DNA of 64,000 nt from Photobacterium lutimaris (lineage in GTDB: Bacteria > Pseudomonadota > Gammaproteobacteria > Enterobacterales > Vibrionaceae): contig NZ_PYMH01000009.1 in assembly GCF_003025555.1 (NCBI RefSeq), forward strand, positions 124,001-188,000, given 5' to 3'. Position 1 is the first letter of the stretch. Every line of letters starts with the position of its first letter. The position numbers and the translations under genes were made by a program. The notes under the pieces are model-generated. The model worked only from the letters and a program-made list of their open reading frames with translations, searched no databases and was not told the DNA's origin. Shown one piece after another: positions 17,197-24,580 of the stretch.

Positions 17197-18927
17197 GTGA
17201 ACATTCAAGCACTCATTAATGAAAAAGTATCTCAGGCGCTAGAAGCCGCAGGCGCACCTGCCGGCAGCCCTGCTGCAGTTCGCCAGTCTGCGAAAGCGCA
17301 ATTTGGTGATTACCAAGCCAACGGTGTAATGGGCGTAGCCAAAAAACTGGGTACTAACCCTCGCGAGTTCGCACAAAAAGTTATCGAACAGCTAGACCTT
17401 GACGGTATCGCTGAAAAAGTTGAAATCGCTGGCCCTGGCTTTATCAACATCTTCCTGAGCAAAACCTGGCTCGCCGAGCAAGCGGAAAATGCCCTGAAAG
17501 ATGAACGCCTAGGCGTATCAACTGAAGAACAGCAAACTATTGTTGTTGATTACTCTGCGCCAAACGTTGCCAAAGAAATGCACGTAGGTCACCTACGCTC
17601 AACTATCATCGGTGATGCGGTTGTTCGTACCCTTGAGCACCTAGGCCACAAAGTGATCCGTGCTAACCACATCGGTGACTGGGGTACACAGTTCGGTATG
17701 CTTATCGCTAACCTTGAGCGTGTACAAAAAGAATCTGGTGAAGTTTCTATGGAGCTTTCTGATCTGGAAGCTTTCTACCGCGAATCGAAAAAGCTGTACG
17801 ACGAAGATGCCGAGTTTGCAGCACGCGCACGTAACTACGTAGTTAAACTGCAAGGTGGTGACGAGTACTGCGCTGATATGTGGAAGAAGCTGGTTGATGT
17901 CACCATGATCCAGAACCAGCGCAACTACGACCGCCTAAACGTATCACTGAGCCGTGATGACGTGATGGGTGAATCAATGTACAACGACATGCTGCCTGGT
18001 ATCGTGGCTGACCTGAAAGAAAAAGGTCTGGCTGTTGAAGATGACGGCGCGCAGGTTGTTTTCCTTGAAGAGTACAAGAACAAAGACGGCGAGCCTATGG
18101 GTGTGATCATCCAGAAGCGCGACGGCGGTTTCCTATATACCACCACTGACATCGCTTGTGCAAAATACCGTTACGAGCAGCTTGGTGCAAACCGTGTGCT
18201 TTACTTCATCGACTCCCGTCAGCACCAGCACTTAATGCAGGCTTGGACTATCGTCCGTAAGGCGGAATACGTGCCAGAAACCGTCAGCCTTGAGCACCAC
18301 GCTTTTGGTATGATGCTGGGTAAAGACGGTCGTCCATTCAAGACCCGTGCAGGTGGTACCGTTCGCCTAGCCGACCTTCTTGACGAAGCTGAAGTACGTG
18401 CAACGAAGCTGATCGAAGAGAAAAATCCTGAACTAGACGCTGAAGAGAAAGCCAACATTGCCAACACGGTTGCAATGGCTGCGGTTAAGTATGCTGATCT
18501 GTCTAAGCACCGTACCACTGACTACATCTTCGACTGGGACAACATGCTTGCCTTCGAAGGTAACACGGCACCGTACATGCAATACGCATACACCCGTGTC
18601 GCTTCTATCTTCAAGCGTGCAGATGTTGAGCTTGCTGATCTGACTCACCCTGTCGTGATTAACGACGAGAAAGAACAAGCACTGCTTTCTGCCCTGCTTC
18701 AGTTCGAAGAAGCGGTACAGAATGTAGCTCGTGAAGGTCAGCCACACCTAATGTGTACCTACCTATTCGAGCTAGCAGGTAAATTCTCAAGCTTCTACGA
18801 AGCGTGCCCTATCCTGAACGCTGAAGAAGGCGTTAAGCAGAGCCGTCTGAAACTGGCCCTACTGACAGCGAAGACAATCAAGCAAGGTCTGGATCTGCTG
18901 GGTATCGAAACTCTTGAGCGCATGTAA
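17197..18927 (+). CDS. argS: Arginyl-tRNA synthetase
   Basis: Charges tRNA-Arg in the cytoplasm. I start it at GTG 17197 (then NIQALINEKVSQALEAAG), which has an AAGGAT site 6 bases upstream and gives 576 residues, the length of E. coli ArgS. The longer frame from 17122 adds unconserved residues. Domain order: N-terminal Add-1 tRNA-binding domain (about 1-110), catalytic Rossmann fold with SAPNVAKEMHVGHLRSTIIGD (HIGH motif HVGH), GMMLGKDGRPFKTRAGGTVRL in place of a canonical KMSKS, and a DALR anticodon-binding domain ending LLGIETLERM. Codons are strongly biased, as for a highly expressed gene. Confidence 0.97.
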   Translation: MNIQALINEKVSQALEAAGAPAGSPAAVRQSAKAQFGDYQANGVMGVAKKLGTNPREFAQKVIEQLDLDGIAEKVEIAGPGFINIFLSKTWLAEQAENALKDERLGVSTEEQQTIVVDYSAPNVAKEMHVGHLRSTIIGDAVVRTLEHLGHKVIRANHIGDWGTQFGMLIANLERVQKESGEVSMELSDLEAFYRESKKLYDEDAEFAARARNYVVKLQGGDEYCADMWKKLVDVTMIQNQRNYDRLNVSLSRDDVMGESMYNDMLPGIVADLKEKGLAVEDDGAQVVFLEEYKNKDGEPMGVIIQKRDGGFLYTTTDIACAKYRYEQLGANRVLYFIDSRQHQHLMQAWTIVRKAEYVPETVSLEHHAFGMMLGKDGRPFKTRAGGTVRLADLLDEAEVRATKLIEEKNPELDAEEKANIANTVAMAAVKYADLSKHRTTDYIFDWDNMLAFEGNTAPYMQYAYTRVASIFKRADVELADLTHPVVINDEKEQALLSALLQFEEAVQNVAREGQPHLMCTYLFELAGKFSSFYEACPILNAEEGVKQSRLKLALLTAKTIKQGLDLLGIETLERM

Positions 18928-18965
18928 TAAAACGCTAGCATAATTCAATAAATATCTAATAATTC

Positions 18966-19001
18966 ATAGCCTTCTAGGGTATCCTTAGAAGGCTATTTTA
19001 T
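18966..19001 (+). terminator. Terminator of argS
   Basis: Stem ATAGCCTTCTA/TAGAAGGCTAT, 9-base loop, then TTTATT. Confidence 0.88.
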
Positions 19002-19053
19002 TATCTATAGCTATATTCATAGCAATTGGCGATCAGAAGACCAGTAATATTGG

Positions 19054-20082
19054 ATGTTAGGTATGAGTAACGACAGCTTTGCAAAATCAACGGAGATCCT
19101 CAAACAAGCCGTTCCCCTGATGATTAAGCATAAGGTCCCCACCACCCCAACCAACTATGCCCTGTGGTATACCTATAGCTCTCAGCAAAATCCCCCGCTC
19201 AATATAGCACTCGAACGTGGTATCGAAGCTATCGGCCATTGCACGCCGACATTGTGCGAAACCCTGTACCAAGACCACTTAGCCAGCCAAACCGATAACA
19301 ACGTCAAACAGCTCAAGCTCAGTCTCACGGCTATGATGCAGGAGCTCTCCCACAGTATGGCTGACACCCTGTCAGATACCAATAGCTTCCATAATGTGCT
19401 TGAGTCAACATTCGGTCGGCTGGAGCAGGTTGGAAAAGAAGGGGTATCCCTTGAAGAGACCATTACCTTAGTTCGTGAGCTGCTTCGCGAATCACAGCAG
19501 ATGCGCCAATCGACAGGGCTGTTTAAAGGCCAGCTCGATTCTGCCCAGCAAGAGATCCAGTCCTTGCGGGCTGCGCTTAACAAAAGCCAACAGCAGGCCA
19601 ACGAAGATGCGTTAACCACACTCTACAATCGTCGTGCCTTTGATCAGGATATTCAAAGCTATCTCGACAACCAGATCCCGACTAGCCTGGTGTTGCTAGA
19701 CATTGACCACTTCAAATACTTCAATGATGAATTCGGCCACCTTATGGGCGATCAGGTCTTGAAGATGGTCGCCAAAAGGCTATCGGAGTGCTGCCGTGAT
19801 TATGCCAAAGCCTATCGCTTCGGTGGGGAGGAGTTTGCCATTTTGCTGCCGCATAAGTCATTACCCTCGGCCCGCCAGCAAGCGGAAACCATGCGCAGAG
19901 CCATTGAAAAAATTTCGATACGCGATAAGAAATCTGGGCAACGGATCAATTCCGTTACCGCCTCATTTGGTATCAGTAGCTCACAAGATAATGAGCACAG
20001 CTTGGCCGTTATTGAGCGCGCTGATCACTTCCTCAGCCAAGCCAAGCAACTGGGGCGAAACCGGGTACTGCCGATTTCCTAG
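19054..20082 (+). CDS. Diguanylate cyclase (GGDEF) with a helical N-terminal domain
   Basis: Probably makes cyclic di-GMP from two GTP. The 342-residue soluble protein has a helical N-terminal region (about 10-180) with KSTEILKQAVPLMIKHKVPTTPTNYALWY and a coiled-coil ending at about 182. A GGDEF domain follows from DALTTLYNRRAF (185-196). The active site GGEEF lies at 257-261, and LLDIDHFKYFND supplies the metal aspartates. The residues that would form the inhibitory RxxD site read RDYA, so product inhibition through that site is probably lost. The start may be the ATG at 19054 or 19063; neither has a strong ribosome site. It lies after the argS terminator and stands alone. Confidence 0.9.
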   Translation: MLGMSNDSFAKSTEILKQAVPLMIKHKVPTTPTNYALWYTYSSQQNPPLNIALERGIEAIGHCTPTLCETLYQDHLASQTDNNVKQLKLSLTAMMQELSHSMADTLSDTNSFHNVLESTFGRLEQVGKEGVSLEETITLVRELLRESQQMRQSTGLFKGQLDSAQQEIQSLRAALNKSQQQANEDALTTLYNRRAFDQDIQSYLDNQIPTSLVLLDIDHFKYFNDEFGHLMGDQVLKMVAKRLSECCRDYAKAYRFGGEEFAILLPHKSLPSARQQAETMRRAIEKISIRDKKSGQRINSVTASFGISSSQDNEHSLAVIERADHFLSQAKQLGRNRVLPIS

Positions 20083-20113
20083 CCCAGCAAGCTGACGGCT
20101 TTGCCAGCTTCAG

Positions 20114-20719
20114 CTACTGACCAAACCGTTGGCCACCTTTATGCAGCCATTCCAGCTCTTCCTGAGTCGATAAGCGGCCAAAAGCCGCGTTACGGTGCGG
20201 AAAACGGCCAAAGCGCTTAATCACATCATGATGGCTGACCGCATACTGATAGAAACCCTCGAAGGTATCGGCATGTGCCGGGTTAACCGTCTGCATCAGG
20301 CGGTCAAACCGAAATACCGCCTCTTCCTGATCCTCGATGGCTTCTGAATGCTCCAGAGGCAAGTAGAAAAACACGCGCTCTATTGGCGTTAGATCCAGGT
20401 CTTGGTTCTTTGCCAAGCCCCGCCGACACAAAGCCAATGCCAGTGAGTCATAGCGAAATGCAGCACTTAAACCGCGGTAAATATTGCGGGTAAATTGATC
20501 GAGCAGAATGATCAGCGCGAGGGTCCCCCTTGGCTCCTCAGTCCACGCACTGAGTTCACCGAGCCCAGCCTGACTCACTTGATGTAGGAAACGTTCGGCA
20601 ATAATTTGATCCGTTTCTTTCCCGCCACGAAACCACAGTGTATTCCGATCCGTGACCGTTACTTCTTCACCTATCTCGCCGAACCAAAAGTCCAGCACAT
20701 CTTGATATTGAGCACCCAT
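20114..20719 (-). CDS. DUF924 family protein
   Basis: Cytoplasmic all-helical protein of 201 residues with the DUF924 landmarks VLDFWFGE (8-15), LWFRGG, LALIILLDQFTRNIYRGLSAAF and FFYLPLEHSE. Function unknown; the fold is TPR-like. The ribosome site GGAG/GAGG lies just before the ATG at 20719. It is convergent with the diguanylate cyclase gene and 31 bases from it. Confidence 0.88.
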   Translation of the reverse strand: MGAQYQDVLDFWFGEIGEEVTVTDRNTLWFRGGKETDQIIAERFLHQVSQAGLGELSAWTEEPRGTLALIILLDQFTRNIYRGLSAAFRYDSLALALCRRGLAKNQDLDLTPIERVFFYLPLEHSEAIEDQEEAVFRFDRLMQTVNPAHADTFEGFYQYAVSHHDVIKRFGRFPHRNAAFGRLSTQEELEWLHKGGQRFGQ

Positions 20720-21037
20720 GCCTCACTCCCACTAGAACGCCGTCACGATACCGCCGATTTCACAACGCGGATAATCCCGAACCCACTTCCTGCTCACATC
20801 CTATATCCAAGTAACTCAAGCCGTTTGATTCCGAGAAAGTTACTTGAGTATATTTCACCTACGCATTAAAAAATTACCGCCGGTCATGGCAGAAAGCATT
20901 GCTACTGCATTATATTCACACTATCGTATTGTTATCAGTGCAGCTCCTGATGTCGTTATCCTACCCCAAAGCCCATTTTCGGCTGTTGGCAAATATCTCA
21001 GCATGTGAGCTGCACAATACAATTAAGGAATAATTCC
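20720..21037. other. Divergent intergenic region with a short palindromic repeat
   Basis: About 318 bases between the DUF924 gene and the HIT gene. Apart from the inverted repeat at 20802-20852 I see no gene or clear regulatory site. Confidence 0.5.
20802..20852. repeat. 51-bp imperfect palindrome with TATA ends
   Basis: The ends TATATCCAAGTAACT and AGTTACTTGAGTATA are inverted copies (CAAGTAACT/AGTTACTTG exact) around a 21-base centre. A related half-element lies at 28611-28639. It looks like a dispersed small palindromic repeat of the sort common in Vibrionaceae intergenic DNA. Confidence 0.65.
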
Positions 21038-21469
21038 ATGCAGTTTTCACTTCATCCGAGACTGGCCGCAGATACTACGATTGTCGGTAACCTTCCACTG
21101 TGCCAAGTACTGCTATCTAAAGAAGCCCTTGGCCCTTGGCTTATTTTAGTGCCACGTAAAGACGCCCTGCGCGAAATCCATCACTTACCAGAAACCGAAC
21201 AGCTTCAATTGATGAAAGAGTCCTGTGCCGTGGCGACAGTGCTTGAAAAAGATTATCAGGCAGACAAAATCAACGTTGGCGCTTTGGGTAACCTTGTGCC
21301 ACAGTTGCATGTCCATCATATCGCCCGCTTCAAAGATGATGTTGCTTGGCCGGGCCCTATCTGGGGCAATACTGACGGCACTCAGCGTGACGAGGCCCTG
21401 CAACAAGCCCTCACCGAAGAGCTAAGGGCCGAGCTGAGCCACATCGACGGTTTCAGCACCGTGGAATAA
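21038..21469 (+). CDS. HIT-family nucleotide hydrolase or transferase
   Basis: Protein of 143 residues from the ATG at 21038 (MQFSLHPRLAADTT), chosen for its AAGGAA site; an ATG at 21005 lacks one. The histidine-triad motif reads QLHVHHIAR near residue 90, after LVPRKDALREIHHL, as in the HIT subgroup that resembles galactose-1-phosphate uridylyltransferase in fold. The substrate is not known; nucleoside phosphoramidates or dinucleoside polyphosphates are usual for the family. It is convergent with feoC. Confidence 0.87.
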   Translation: MQFSLHPRLAADTTIVGNLPLCQVLLSKEALGPWLILVPRKDALREIHHLPETEQLQLMKESCAVATVLEKDYQADKINVGALGNLVPQLHVHHIARFKDDVAWPGPIWGNTDGTQRDEALQQALTEELRAELSHIDGFSTVE

Positions 21470-21472
21470 GGC

Positions 21473-21504
21473 AAAAAAAAGGCAACCCGCAGGTTGCCTT
21501 TTTC
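21473..21504. terminator. Bidirectional terminator between the HIT gene and feoC
   Basis: Stem AGGCAACC/GGTTGCCT with A8 on one side and T5 on the other, so it serves both convergent units. Confidence 0.92.
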
Positions 21505-21518
21505 TTTTCAATTACTTG

Positions 21519-21764
21519 CTAGCCACGCATAACGGTGACTGAAAGCTCATCACTCTTGAGCGGACGATACCAGATCTCTTGCGCGCCCTGGCAGCACCCA
21601 TCACTGTCGCAGCCGATCAGCTCCTTGCCCAACTTGCCTTTGCGGATCCATACATCCAGCATGGCCTCGACGCCGTCTTCGGACATCCCGAACCGCATTG
21701 CCAATACCTTGCGGCTGGCGCGACCGTGTTGCTCAATATATTGTTTCAGCTGCTGCAGGATCAT
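21519..21764 (-). CDS. feoC: FeoC, small subunit of the ferrous iron uptake system
   Basis: Winged-helix protein of 81 residues (MILQQLKQYIEQHGRASRKVLAMRFGMSEDGVEAML). The wing has the cysteine cluster GCDSDGCCQG (C at about 52, 57 and 58), consistent with an Fe-S or metal switch. FeoC is thought to assist or stabilise FeoB. Its start overlaps the feoB stop by 4 bases (ATGA), so it is translationally coupled as the last gene of feoABC. Confidence 0.92.
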   Translation of the reverse strand: MILQQLKQYIEQHGRASRKVLAMRFGMSEDGVEAMLDVWIRKGKLGKELIGCDSDGCCQGAQEIWYRPLKSDELSVTVMRG

Positions 21765-24040
21765 AGGGTGACTAGCTCCTCAGTTTGCACTTGCTGTCCC
21801 TTACGCTTGAAGGTAATAAACAGGCCAGCATTGATAGCCGTGAACAAACCAATCCACATCATGCTCGTTGCCGGGTGATCGGCAAAATGAGCGATCTGGT
21901 AGTAATAAGTCGCAAAGGTATACGCCAGTAACATGGTATATGAGGCAATGAACAGCGAATACTTCTGGCCAAACTCACGCACATAGGCCCCCATAGCTGC
22001 TGCACAAGGCGTGTAGAGCAAAATGAAGATCAGGTATGCCATTGCCGCTGCAGAGCTCACAAAGTGCGCCTGGATGTTACCAAAGATTGATGCATCGACT
22101 TCCTGCTCTTGTGCAACCGCCGCGGTATCTTCTAATTCACCGACATCGATACCTAGTGGGTCAGAATAGCTTAGCCCAGACAAGTTATCACCAATACTCG
22201 CTACCGCTTCTTGCAGGCTTCCCACCAAGTCGTACTCGGCGTCTTCCTCACCTTCAGCTGGCGCATATAAGTTATTTAAGGTACCAACTACCGCTTCTTT
22301 GGCAAAGATACCCGTCAGAATCCCCACGGTTGCAGGCCAGTTATCTTCCTTCACACCAATTGGTGCCAATACTGGTGTAATGACCTGAGCTGTTTTTGCC
22401 AGTACCGAGTTTGGCGTATCTTCATTACCGAACGAGCCATCGGTGCCCAGTGAGTTGAAGAAGCTCAAAATGGCGACAACCACGACAATGGTCTTACCGG
22501 CACCCAGCACAAACTTCTTCAGCTTCTGCCATGTTTTGATACCGACATTACGCAGTGTCGGCATTTCGTAGTCCGGCATTTCCATGATAAAGCTATCGCT
22601 GCTACCCGGGTAAATAGTATGGCGTAACACCAAGCCTGTCAGAACGGCAGCCGCAATACCCAGCAGGTATAGCCCAAACACCACATTTTGGCCGTTTTCA
22701 GGGAAGAAAGCCGCGGCAAATAGCGCATAAACAGGAAGTCGAGCCCCGCAAGACATAAATGGCGCCATCGCGGCGGCCAGTTTACGCTCACGCTCCTGCT
22801 CCAGCGTACGGGTTGCCATAATTGCCGGTACGTTACAGCCAAAGCCCAGAACCAATGGAACAAAAGCTTTACCCGGCAAACCAACTTTCTGCATCACTTT
22901 ATCAAGAACGAAAGCAGCACGTGCCATATAGCCTGAGCTCTCGAGCATTGCCAAGAACAGGTACAAACAGGCAATAACTGGAATAAATGTTGCGACAGTC
23001 TGGATACCGCCACCAATACCATCAGCAATCACTGTTGTAAGCCATATCGGCAGGTGATCATCCAGCAGGTAATGGCCACCATCCACCAGAATGGCACCGG
23101 CACTGATATCGAAAAAGTCGATAAAGGCACTACCGATATTGATGGAGAACATGAACATCAGGTACATCACGACAAAGAAGAAGGGAATACCAAATGCACG
23201 GTTAAGCAACACGCTGTCGATTTTATCGCTCAAACTCCGGCTCAGCTTGCCTTCCTGACGGCGGACTTTACTGCAGAGCTGGTGCAAGAAGCTATAGCGC
23301 ACATCGGCAACCTGGATGTCAGGGTCAATATCAACCATCAAGTTATTGCGAACATTGCATACCTGATTTTTCTGCTCTTCAGAAAGTCCGTTGATCACTA
23401 ATGTGTCATTTTCCAGCGCCCTGATAGCTTGCGCGCGACTATTTAGCTGGTCAGCGGTAAAGAAAGATTCCGTCTCGGCAATCGCCTGCTCAAATTGGGA
23501 ACCGTAATCCAGTGTGAGTTCGTTGACCGCAATTCCCTGGGCCAGCATTTTATGCAGGTGGGTTTTAAATTCGGTAACCTGCTTGAGGTTATTTGCCGAC
23601 AAGCTCAATACCGGACAGCCCAAAACTTTCTCGAGCCCTTTGATATCCAGTTTCTGGCGCTGGCGCTCAAGCACATCCATCTTGTTCAGTACGACAACCA
23701 TTGGTCGGCCCAACTCACGCAACTGCAGGGTCATGTACAGGCTGCGCTCAAGGCAAGATGCATCAACCACATTGATGATGACATCCGCCGGCATGGTCAA
23801 TATGGCGCGGGAGGCAATTGCTTCATCCAAGCTGTTGACGTCATTGGCACTATCAAGATTGTAAATACCAGGAAGATCGGTCAGCGCAAAACTATCGCCA
23901 GCACACTCATAGCGACCTGTTTTCTTTTCTACGGTTACCCCAGCCCAGTTACCCACCTGTTGCTTGGCTCCTGTCAGGCCGTTAAACAAGGTTGTTTTAC
24001 CGCTGTTAGGGTTACCGACTGTCAGAATATTGTACGGCAT
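21761..24040 (-). CDS. feoB: Ferrous iron transporter FeoB
   Basis: Inner-membrane Fe2+ permease of 759 residues. The N-terminal G-protein domain has G1 GNPNSGKTT (9-17), G3 DLPG and G4 NKMD. A helical GDI-like domain follows to about 270. The transmembrane core has two gate repeats, including GCNVPAIMATR and SCGARLPVYALFAAAFF with conserved cysteines, and GIFAKEAVVGTLNNLY. The start overlaps the feoA stop by one base (TGATG). Expression is probably Fur-repressed through the box upstream of feoA. Confidence 0.97.
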   Translation of the reverse strand: MPYNILTVGNPNSGKTTLFNGLTGAKQQVGNWAGVTVEKKTGRYECAGDSFALTDLPGIYNLDSANDVNSLDEAIASRAILTMPADVIINVVDASCLERSLYMTLQLRELGRPMVVVLNKMDVLERQRQKLDIKGLEKVLGCPVLSLSANNLKQVTEFKTHLHKMLAQGIAVNELTLDYGSQFEQAIAETESFFTADQLNSRAQAIRALENDTLVINGLSEEQKNQVCNVRNNLMVDIDPDIQVADVRYSFLHQLCSKVRRQEGKLSRSLSDKIDSVLLNRAFGIPFFFVVMYLMFMFSINIGSAFIDFFDISAGAILVDGGHYLLDDHLPIWLTTVIADGIGGGIQTVATFIPVIACLYLFLAMLESSGYMARAAFVLDKVMQKVGLPGKAFVPLVLGFGCNVPAIMATRTLEQERERKLAAAMAPFMSCGARLPVYALFAAAFFPENGQNVVFGLYLLGIAAAVLTGLVLRHTIYPGSSDSFIMEMPDYEMPTLRNVGIKTWQKLKKFVLGAGKTIVVVVAILSFFNSLGTDGSFGNEDTPNSVLAKTAQVITPVLAPIGVKEDNWPATVGILTGIFAKEAVVGTLNNLYAPAEGEEDAEYDLVGSLQEAVASIGDNLSGLSYSDPLGIDVGELEDTAAVAQEQEVDASIFGNIQAHFVSSAAAMAYLIFILLYTPCAAAMGAYVREFGQKYSLFIASYTMLLAYTFATYYYQIAHFADHPATSMMWIGLFTAINAGLFITFKRKGQQVQTEELVTL

Positions 24041-24267
24041 CAGTTCACCTCCACATCAATGCTTTCAGCTAGTTGCTTACGCAATGCGATATCCACACCG
24101 CGTACTCGCACCTGCAGAGGGTCCCCTAAAGGCGCAACGCGAATAACGCTTACAGGCGTATTCGGCAGCATTCCCATTACCATAAGCTTTTTACGGGTAG
24201 CGACGGGTAAGCCCGCTAAACTGGTAACCCTTCCCTCAGCCCCGCATGACATTTCTGACAGTTTCAT
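24040..24267 (-). CDS. feoA: FeoA, SH3-domain partner of FeoB
   Basis: Small cytoplasmic protein of 75 residues with the FeoA fold: LPVATRKKLMVMGMLPNTPVSVIRVAPLGDP and the terminal IALRKQLAESIDVEV. It is thought to regulate FeoB and is needed for uptake in Vibrio cholerae. It is the first gene of feoABC, about 20 bases downstream of the Fur box. Confidence 0.95.
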   Translation of the reverse strand: MKLSEMSCGAEGRVTSLAGLPVATRKKLMVMGMLPNTPVSVIRVAPLGDPLQVRVRGVDIALRKQLAESIDVEVN

Positions 24268-24286
24268 TCCAAATCGCCACCCTAAA

Positions 24287-24301
24287 TAAGAATAATTAGC
24301 A
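24287..24301 (-). promoter_or_regulatory. Fur box of feoABC
   Basis: On the minus strand TGCTAATTATTCTTA matches the 7-1-7 Fur consensus TGATAAT-N-ATTATCA at 12 of 14 informative positions and lies about 20 bases upstream of the feoA start. Iron-dependent repression of feo by Fur is well known in the group. Confidence 0.8.
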
Positions 24302-24391
24302 TTAGTGCTTTCAATGTTACAGATTGAAACACATTGTTTGTTGTTTTAAATCAAAAAAGCGCCCTCATTTTTGCATTCATTGTTTGCATTA

Positions 24392-24421
24392 TTGACACCA
24401 AGCACGTTCTGCGACCATAAC
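24392..24421 (+). promoter_or_regulatory. Possible promoter of an unassigned plus-strand transcript
   Basis: TTGACA at 24392-24397, an 18-base spacer and CATAAC (4 of 6 matches to TATAAT) at 24416-24421. It points toward the hairpin terminator at 24549. Confidence 0.4.
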
Positions 24422-24427
24422 GCTGGC

Positions 24428-24578
24428 AAATTGACGCCCCAAAAAGGTCGCCATATATTGAAGATAAATTAAAACATGAACTTATTGGCAATGTGGCGTG
24501 ATATTACAGGTGGTGATGCCTGCTTGATAACGAGGAAGAAGGGTAGCCGTGATATGGCCGACAGGCCATATCACGATT
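24428..24578 (+). ncRNA. Candidate small RNA beside feoA
   Basis: A promoter-like pair at 24392-24421 and a strong terminator at 24549-24578 enclose about 150 bases with no conserved protein. The terminator has its T-run on the plus strand only, so it does not serve the minus-strand hybrid regulator gene. I do not recognise the RNA. It could also be a short coding transcript starting at the ATG at 24476. Confidence 0.35.
24549..24578 (+). terminator. Plus-strand hairpin terminator without an assigned gene
   Basis: Perfect 12-bp stem CGTGATATGGCC/GGCCATATCACG with loop GACA, followed by ATTTTTT. No plus-strand gene is known to end here. Confidence 0.85.
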
Positions 24579-24580
24579 TT

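Larger units (their letters stand above)
24268..24580. other. Intergenic region upstream of feoA
   Basis: About 310 bases between feoA and the 3' end of the hybrid regulator. It holds the feoA promoter with a Fur box on one side and a possible plus-strand transcript ending at the hairpin at 24549-24578. No convincing protein gene is seen; a 38-codon start at 24476 runs into the regulator antisense. Confidence 0.6.
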
